NCBI GenBank assembly: GCA_900318445.1
Contig: ONKO01000006.1
Coordinates: 1 to 64,000, forward strand
Direction: 5' to 3'
Length of the DNA stretch: 64,000 nucleotides
From: an uncultured Bacteroidales bacterium
GTDB taxonomy: Bacteria > Bacteroidota > Bacteroidia > Bacteroidales > UBA932
In this document: one piece after another, positions 58,959 through 64,000 of the stretch
Numbering within the stretch: position 1 is the stretch's first letter
Layout of the letters: each line of letters starts with the position of its first letter
Notes under the pieces: generated by a model
What the model was told of the DNA's origin: nothing
Databases searched by the model: none
Seen by the model: only the letters and a program-made list of their open reading frames with translations
Position numbers and translations under genes: made by a program

Positions 58959-60458
58959 ATGAAGTCTGACATTGTTATCATTGGTGGAGGAGCCGCGGGG
59001 CTCATGGCAGCGATCGGCGCTGCGAAAGTGTTGTCTGAAAGTGAAAACGGCGGCACTGTTACTGTACTTGAAAAAATGCCCAAGGCGGGCCGTAAAGTGA
59101 TGATTACCGGCAAGGGCCGCTGCAACTTTACCAATGTAAAGGACTGGCAGGACTTCAGTACCCATATCCGTACAGACAATAACTTCGTAAGTCCGGCCTG
59201 GCACAACCTGACCCCTGAAGGCATGATCGAGCTTCTGAAGCAGAACGGTCTTCGCTCCGTTGTGGAGCGGGGAGACCGCGCTTACCCTCAGAGCCACATG
59301 GCCGGAGACGTAGTGGATACGCTGCTGCGTGCCTGCACCCTCGCCGGTGTGAAGGTAGTGACGGACTGCGAAGTCAAAACCATTGACGTAACGCCCCGTG
59401 GCTTCAGCCTGGACTGTGTCCAGACCAGCCGCAAGAATGTGCGCATCCCGGTGGAGGATCCCCGCAAGTTAAGACCGGGCAAGCCGGCTCCCACCCGTGA
59501 GGAAATCACCATCGAACCGGTGGAATACAATTGCAAGAAGCTGATCATCGCCACCGGCGGCCTGTCCTATCCTGGCACCGGCAGCACCGGAGACGGCTAT
59601 ATGTGGGCCGAAGAACTGGGCCACAGCGTGGAAGCCTGCTTCCCGTCCCTGACCGCCCTCGTGCCTGTTGGCTACAAGGAAAGCAATCCTCTGGCCGGAG
59701 AAATCAAACAGGCCTTCCGCGGCCGTACTGTTTACGGAAAAACCAAGGAGCGCAAGATTGCCCCGCTTCCCAAGTGGTATCCCACTTTTGAAAAACATAT
59801 CGAGCGTGTAACGCCGCTCTCGGACCTTGGCGAACTCTTCAACGGCAACAACTTGGACAACGTGCAGCTCACCCTTTATATTAATGGACAGGAGGCGCAG
59901 CAGGAATTCGGTGACATCGAATTCACCGACGGCGGTCTGGAAGGTCCGCTGGGCTTCATGGTAAGCCGCAAGGCCGTGAAGGCCCTGAACGACGGCCAGA
60001 AGGTCTCCGTCTCCATTGACCTCAAGCCCGCCGTAGAACTGGAGAAGCTGGATGCCGATATCCATGCCAAATGGGAAGAGGTCATCAACGACGACCGTTC
60101 CAAGGGCCAGAGCTTCCAGCGCCTGTTCCGCATCATGCTGGGTAAGCTCATGCCCTGGAATGCCACCCTGGCTTTCCTCAAGACCAACCCCAAGGTGAGC
60201 GTAGACAGCCTGGCCCAGGCCATGAAGGACTGGAAACTGGACATCGCTGGTTTCGTGGGCTTCGAGCGCTGCGTAGTTACCGCCGGCGGCATCTCCACCG
60301 ACGAAATCACCGCCAAGACCCTCGAGTCCAAGAAGCAGCCCGGCCTTTACTTCGCCGGCGAAGTGCTGGACATGGACTGCGACACCGGCGGCTACAACCT
60401 GCAGATGGCCTTCTCTACCGGCTACCTCGCCGGCGAATCCGCCGCCAAGGCCCTGTAG
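58959..60458 (+). CDS. BaiN/YhiN (HI0933) family FAD-dependent oxidoreductase
   Basis: Cytoplasmic flavoprotein of 499 residues. The N-terminal Rossmann motif IVIIGGGAAGLMAAIGAA binds FAD. GRKVMITGKGRCNFTN, RAYPQSHMAGDVVDTL and IIATGGLSYPGTGSTGDGY are hallmarks of the HI0933 family. The C-terminal VTAGGISTDEITAKTLESK, LYFAGEVLDMDCDTGGYNLQ and AFSTGYLAG complete it. It is about 80-100 residues longer than E. coli YhiN because of insertions around 160-180. The physiological reaction is uncertain; BaiN of gut clostridia reduces bile-acid intermediates, but that role should not be assumed here. A terminator follows at 60485-60528. Confidence 0.92.
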   Translation: MKSDIVIIGGGAAGLMAAIGAAKVLSESENGGTVTVLEKMPKAGRKVMITGKGRCNFTNVKDWQDFSTHIRTDNNFVSPAWHNLTPEGMIELLKQNGLRSVVERGDRAYPQSHMAGDVVDTLLRACTLAGVKVVTDCEVKTIDVTPRGFSLDCVQTSRKNVRIPVEDPRKLRPGKPAPTREEITIEPVEYNCKKLIIATGGLSYPGTGSTGDGYMWAEELGHSVEACFPSLTALVPVGYKESNPLAGEIKQAFRGRTVYGKTKERKIAPLPKWYPTFEKHIERVTPLSDLGELFNGNNLDNVQLTLYINGQEAQQEFGDIEFTDGGLEGPLGFMVSRKAVKALNDGQKVSVSIDLKPAVELEKLDADIHAKWEEVINDDRSKGQSFQRLFRIMLGKLMPWNATLAFLKTNPKVSVDSLAQAMKDWKLDIAGFVGFERCVVTAGGISTDEITAKTLESKKQPGLYFAGEVLDMDCDTGGYNLQMAFSTGYLAGESAAKAL

Positions 60459-60484
60459 CCCTTGTCTTGATAATTACCTTAAGA

Positions 60485-60528
60485 GGCTGACCAAAAAGTC
60501 AAAATGACTTGGGTCAGCCCCTTTTTTT
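60485..60528 (+). terminator. Rho-independent terminator after the BaiN/YhiN gene
   Basis: GGCTGACC (60485-60492) pairs with GGTCAGCC (60512-60519), with AAGTCA/TGACTT pairing inside, followed by seven T. Confidence 0.9.
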
Positions 60529-60824
60529 GTTTCCTGGTGCTCATAGTGGTCCATTCGAATGGCCCGGTAGAGTCAAAAACGGCCATTTTTGCTCTTACCC
60601 TGCCAAGTTAGTGGACCGCTAGCGTCACAAGTGCCGGAGGAAGGGAGACCCTCCAGGGGGACTCCACACCCATCACTACCAAAAAAGAGGTCAACTCATT
60701 TTGAGTCAACTCTTTTTGATATACTGCGGGGAACTTGACATTTTGGGTCAAGTTACCGTCAAAAAAAGCCATTTTTGCGGGTAACCGGACTGAAATCGTC
60801 AAGTTACCCGCATTGTGGGCATGA
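60529..60824. other. Gene-free region with repeat family E and a hairpin
   Basis: It contains a GTCCATT/GGCC...GTGGACC block related to family E (60541-60605), an AAAAGAGGTCAACTCA/TGAGTCAACTCTTTT hairpin (60680-60716) that could end transcription from either side, and a family E copy (60725-60811). No gene is supported. Confidence 0.7.
60725..60811 (+). repeat. Intergenic repeat family E, copy 2
   Basis: GTCAAGTTACCGTCAAAAA, then TTTTTGCGGGTAACCGGACT and TCAAGTTACCCGCA, matching 22694-22781 in order. Confidence 0.75.
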
Positions 60825-61721
60825 TCATGAAGCCGCGCGGCTACGGGAGACGAGGACCACGCCGGAAACGATGACCACGGCGGCCAGCACCTTCTGCCAC
60901 GTGAGCGTGTCCAGGCCGGTCCAGATGCTCACCACCGTAGTCACCATGGGAGACAGGTAGTTGTACATGCTCACCAGCGTAGGCCGGATGAACTTCTGGC
61001 CGTAAGGGATGAGGAAATAGGCAATGACAGTAGCAAAGACAATGAGGTACCCAATCTCCCACAGAACCACCGGAGGCACCGCGGCATAATCCGTAGTCAC
61101 GAGGCCCCGGAAGGAAAACGGCAGCGCCAGGATGAGGGAGAACAGGAACGACCACTTCATGAAGGTGACCACGGAGTACTTGGCAATGAGCGGCCGGAAA
61201 ATACCCAGATACAGTGAGAACGAGATGCTGTTCAGGAGCAACATCACAAAGCCCAGCGGAGTAGTGGCCGATGCCCCGCCGCCGTGCACGGAGTTAAAGA
61301 TGAGAAACAGCACACCCGCCAGACTCACCGCCACACCGCCGGCCTTCTTTCCCGTGATGGGCTCTCCCAGGAAAAAGAACGCGAAGACCATGGTGAAAAC
61401 CGGTCCCAGCGTACCCAGAATGGCCGTGTCGATGGACGTAGACATGGTAATGCCCACCAGGAACGTCACCTGCGGGCCGAACAGTCCCAGAAACGAAGCC
61501 AGTGCAATCTTCGGCAGGTCCTTCCGGTCCACCTTCTCCTTGGGCAGAAACAGCGAGCCCAGCCAGAACAGGGCCGATGCCCCCAGCGCCCGCAGCGTAA
61601 ACAGCACAATGGGCGCCACCGCCTGCGCATTGGCGATGTCCTTGCACAGCACCACATTGAGGCCGAAGATGAGATACGCCCCGGCAATGGAAAGATGTCC
61701 TTTTAACGCGTCGGAAGCCAT
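60825..61721 (-). CDS. EamA-family (DMT superfamily) transporter
   Basis: Inner-membrane drug/metabolite transporter of 298 residues with about ten helices in two EamA repeats (first ~10-140, second ~150-290). Typical pieces: GAYLIFGLNVVLCKDI, ITMSTSIDTAILGTLGPVFTMVFAFFFLGEPITG, and SMYNYLSPMVTTVVSIW in the second half. The substrate is unknown. It is the last gene of the MATE-queD-queE operon, its ATG sharing one base with the queE stop. Given that context, a metabolite linked to queuosine is possible but speculative. Confidence 0.9.
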   Translation of the reverse strand: MASDALKGHLSIAGAYLIFGLNVVLCKDIANAQAVAPIVLFTLRALGASALFWLGSLFLPKEKVDRKDLPKIALASFLGLFGPQVTFLVGITMSTSIDTAILGTLGPVFTMVFAFFFLGEPITGKKAGGVAVSLAGVLFLIFNSVHGGGASATTPLGFVMLLLNSISFSLYLGIFRPLIAKYSVVTFMKWSFLFSLILALPFSFRGLVTTDYAAVPPVVLWEIGYLIVFATVIAYFLIPYGQKFIRPTLVSMYNYLSPMVTTVVSIWTGLDTLTWQKVLAAVVIVSGVVLVSRSRAAS

Positions 61722-62305
61722 TACCTTATCCCCAGGAGTTTATGTGTCTGGAGCGACAGCCGCCAGGCAGGATGCGCCATCACATAGGCCGATACTTCGG
61801 CCGCATTGGTAACGCCACCCTCATCGCAGGGCTGCAGGAAGTGCCACGTGGCCGGGAAATCGGCCCAGGCCGATGGATCCACGCCGGGAGCCAGCACCAG
61901 TTTCACTTCATCGGCCCGCTGCAGGACGACGGTTCCGTTGCCGCGCAGGCCACGCACTTGGTCCTTGGGGCTCAGCGTGACCCAGTCCAGCCCGGCAGGC
62001 AGCACACAGGTCCCATTGGTCTCCACGTGCAGCGTATAACCGGCCTCATGGAAGAGCGCCACCAGCGCATCGTCCAGCTGCAGACCGGGTTCTCCGCCGG
62101 TGAAGCACACCCGTCGGCACGCACCGCCACAGGCCCGGACGGCAGCGAGGATATCGGCCCCGGACATCTCCGAAAAGCCCTTGTGATCCGTGTCGCAGAA
62201 CGGGCACTGCAGGTTGCAGCCGCTAAAGCGCACGAACACGATGGGCGTCCCCGTCCAGAAGCCCTCCCCCTGCAGGGAGGAAAATATTTCGTTGACTCTG
62301 TACAT
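61721..62305 (-). CDS. queE: 7-carboxy-7-deazaguanine synthase (radical SAM)
   Basis: Radical-SAM enzyme that rearranges 6-carboxytetrahydropterin to 7-carboxy-7-deazaguanine, step 3 of queuosine synthesis. 194 residues. N-terminal [18 protein letters not shown], cluster motif CNLQCPFC (Cys30, Cys34, Cys37) and FTGGEPGLQ; the motif is the regular CxxxCxxC. It lies between queD and EamA with one-base TAATG overlaps at both ends. Confidence 0.96.
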   Translation of the reverse strand: MYRVNEIFSSLQGEGFWTGTPIVFVRFSGCNLQCPFCDTDHKGFSEMSGADILAAVRACGGACRRVCFTGGEPGLQLDDALVALFHEAGYTLHVETNGTCVLPAGLDWVTLSPKDQVRGLRGNGTVVLQRADEVKLVLAPGVDPSAWADFPATWHFLQPCDEGGVTNAAEVSAYVMAHPAWRLSLQTHKLLGIR

Positions 62306-62637
62306 TAGTCACGCTCGTAAGCGGCCATGTTCATCTCGCTCTCCCACACCTCCACCTTGTAGGCGTTGTCCACGTGGTCGCAGATCCAGCGGGCGATGTT
62401 CTCGGCCGTGGGGTTGAAGTCGAACACCTCGTTGAGGTTCTTGTGGTCCAGGGCCGTAGTGATGTCCTTCTTGATGTGGGTGAAGTCCGTCACCATGCCG
62501 TCTGCATTGAGCGTCTCGCTCTTGCAGTAGATTTTCACAATCCAGTTGTGGCCATGCAGGGACTCGCACTTGCTCTCATAGGAGAGGTGCAGCGCATGGG
62601 CCGACGATATTTCCAGTCGTTTGCAAACGTAATACAT
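62305..62637 (-). CDS. queD: 6-carboxytetrahydropterin synthase
   Basis: Converts dihydroneopterin triphosphate to 6-carboxytetrahydropterin, step 2 of queuosine synthesis. 110 residues. Zinc-binding histidines in SSAHAL and SLHGHNW, catalytic Cys in [10 protein letters not shown], and C-terminal [13 protein letters not shown]. The start lies 6 bases after the MATE stop; queE begins on its stop codon. Confidence 0.95.
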   Translation of the reverse strand: MYYVCKRLEISSAHALHLSYESKCESLHGHNWIVKIYCKSETLNADGMVTDFTHIKKDITTALDHKNLNEVFDFNPTAENIARWICDHVDNAYKVEVWESEMNMAAYERD

Positions 62638-62643
62638 ATATCA

Positions 62644-64000
62644 TTAAACATTTTTAAGCCAGGAGCCCCGGTAGAGGCGGATGAGAAACAGCATGCCCCG
62701 GAACGTGAGTTCCACGGCCATGCACACCCAGAAACCCACCAGGCCGTACATGCGGGTAATAAAGATAGCCGGAAGGATGCGCACCACCCACATGGACCCG
62801 AAGTTCATCACGCTGGGCCAGCGGGTATCCCCCGCTCCCACGAAAGCGCCGTAGATAACCAGCGAGGCCGCATAACCTACCTCGGCAAAAGCCTCGATCC
62901 GGAGCACCCGCGCACCCAGTTCGATAACCGGAACATCCGGCGACATGACGCCCATCATCTGAGGGGCGAAGAAATACATAAGAACGGCCAGGAAGCCCAT
63001 GACGGACATGCCCATAAAGGCCGTAATCCAGGCAAAGCGCGTAGCCAGCTCCTTGCGGCGGGCGCCGACGGACTGGCCGACGAGCGTAGTGGCGGCATCG
63101 GCAATACCCACACCCGGCATGTAGCACAAGCTCTCGGCCGTGATGGCGAAGGAATTGGCTGCGATGGCGATAGTGCCGAGAGGTGCCACAATGACGGTGG
63201 CGCAGATGTAGCCGCCCCTGAGAAGAATGTTCTGCAGCGCCATGGGAGCGCTGATATTCAGCGCCTTTTTCACAGTGGTTTCCTCGGGGTGGAAACTTCC
63301 CTTCTCCTGCGTAAGGCTGAGCTCTTTGGAACGGAAAGCCAGGAAGGAGAACATGAGAAGGCCGGTGATCACCTCGGCCAGGCCGCTTCCCAGCGCTGCA
63401 CCGGCAACGCCCATCTCCAGTTTATATATAAAGAGGTAGTTGAAGACAACGTCCATCAGGCACATGCCAATGCTCAGAAGACTGGGCACCTTCATGTTGC
63501 CGCTCGCCTGCAGCATGGCCGCGCACATCCAGTCCAGGAACATGGCCGGCATAAAGAGCGAGAGGATGAGGAAGTAGCGGGAGGCATCGGCCACAATGTC
63601 CTCTCCGCCACCCAGCCAGACGGGCAGCTGCTGCGACACGGCAGCACCCAGCAGGCCGATGACCAGGCCGAAGCCCAGCACACATACCAGCGCCTGCCTC
63701 AGCACGGCCCGGGCTCCCTTGAAGTCGTTGCCGCCGATGCGGTGCGCCACTTGCACGGAGAAACCGCTGGTAGCCGCCATGCCAAACCCGCCCATGAGCC
63801 ACATGCACGTGGATACCAGGCCGATGGAAGCACCGGCGGCAGCTCCCAGGTGGCCCACCATGGCGGAATCGATGTACTGCATCATCACCGAGGACAGCTG
63901 CGCCAGAATGGCCGGATAGCTGAGCATCAGGCACAGTTTTACCTGCTGCCCGGTGGTCAGCACACCTCCGCTGCGGATTTGTCCCAGCAGTATGTCCTTG
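62644..64000 (-). CDS. MATE-family efflux transporter (5' end outside the window)
   Basis: Multidrug and toxic compound extrusion antiporter; at least 452 residues are encoded here. The frame continues upstream of the GTG at 63963 to the window edge as KDILLGQIRSGGVLTTGQQ, which matches the usual N-terminus of the family, so the true start lies beyond 64000. About twelve membrane helices; two repeats, with LSYPAILAQLSSVMMQYIDS near the start and APMALQNILLRGGYICATV opening the second. The cation and cargo are unknown. It heads or belongs to the queD-queE-EamA operon. Confidence 0.93.
   Translation of the reverse strand, partial: KDILLGQIRSGGVLTTGQQVKLCLMLSYPAILAQLSSVMMQYIDSAMVGHLGAAAGASIGLVSTCMWLMGGFGMAATSGFSVQVAHRIGGNDFKGARAVLRQALVCVLGFGLVIGLLGAAVSQQLPVWLGGGEDIVADASRYFLILSLFMPAMFLDWMCAAMLQASGNMKVPSLLSIGMCLMDVVFNYLFIYKLEMGVAGAALGSGLAEVITGLLMFSFLAFRSKELSLTQEKGSFHPEETTVKKALNISAPMALQNILLRGGYICATVIVAPLGTIAIAANSFAITAESLCYMPGVGIADAATTLVGQSVGARRKELATRFAWITAFMGMSVMGFLAVLMYFFAPQMMGVMSPDVPVIELGARVLRIEAFAEVGYAASLVIYGAFVGAGDTRWPSVMNFGSMWVVRILPAIFITRMYGLVGFWVCMAVELTFRGMLFLIRLYRGSWLKNV

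Noticed and set aside
60608-60802. A 64-residue minus-strand open frame
   Set aside because: It spans the hairpin and the family E repeat and has no family resemblance or start context.

Overview
The window looks like chromosome of an anaerobic member of the order Bacteroidales (Bacteroidota), probably from an animal gut or rumen. The evidence is the promoter type (-7 boxes of the form TAnnTTTG in front of many genes), a SusC/SusD pair with many surface lipoproteins, an anaerobic ribonucleotide reductase with its activase, a phosphotransacylase-acetate kinase pair, and Bacteroidales-type ftsK, DUF4290, LolA-like and rbfA genes. Coding DNA is GC-rich. No genus is claimed.

Layout. 1-1063: gene-free, repeat-filled DNA. 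1064-7718: tpiA, phosphotransacylase, ackA, a ComEC channel protein, ApbE, a FISUMP lipoprotein and a LolA-like protein. 7718-13837: ftsK, DUF4290 and an AddA-type helicase-nuclease. 13838-18534: minisatellites, a RAYT-type (REP-associated) transposase flanked by 110-bp palindromic elements, and an NfeD-like/flotillin/XRE operon. 18535-22134: mannose-1-phosphate guanylyltransferase and two tandem histidine acid phosphatases. 22212-22397: two tRNA-Lys genes, the first with a duplicated T-arm. 22435-25332: intergenic repeats around a decayed tyrosine phosphatase and a GH43 enzyme. 25333-27108: a serine hydrolase and a HAD phosphatase. 27175-44008: an eight-gene surface operon on the minus strand, with SusC, a SusD carrying a one-base frameshift, an S8 subtilisin-like protease, a BspA-like leucine-rich protein and BACON, FN3 and FISUMP lipoproteins, but no glycoside hydrolase. 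44199-58425: nrdDG, an M16 peptidase, tyrS-rbfA-LolC/E-type permease, corA, a kinase-recR-oxidoreductase-queC operon and an FKBP isomerase-pnuC pair. 58426-64000: a 22-bp repeat array, tRNA-Thr, a BaiN/YhiN flavoprotein, and a MATE-queD-queE-EamA operon cut by the window end.

The gene content is mostly central metabolism and housekeeping; the unusual parts lie between genes. Six copies of an exactly 110-bp element (terminal inverted repeat CCGTGGCGCTTA plus a central hairpin TTAGAGTAACTGACGGGT) occur, two of them bracketing the RAYT transposase, which suggests a REP-like mobile family with its own transposase. Several other short intergenic families are mixed with it. A short motif, GGCCGATG/CATCGGCC, is strikingly frequent in genes and spacers and sits in the loops of two long hairpins inside the ftsK linker. 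With a ComEC gene present, an uptake-signal role is one testable idea. The SusCD-protease operon may be a protein- or peptide-utilisation locus.
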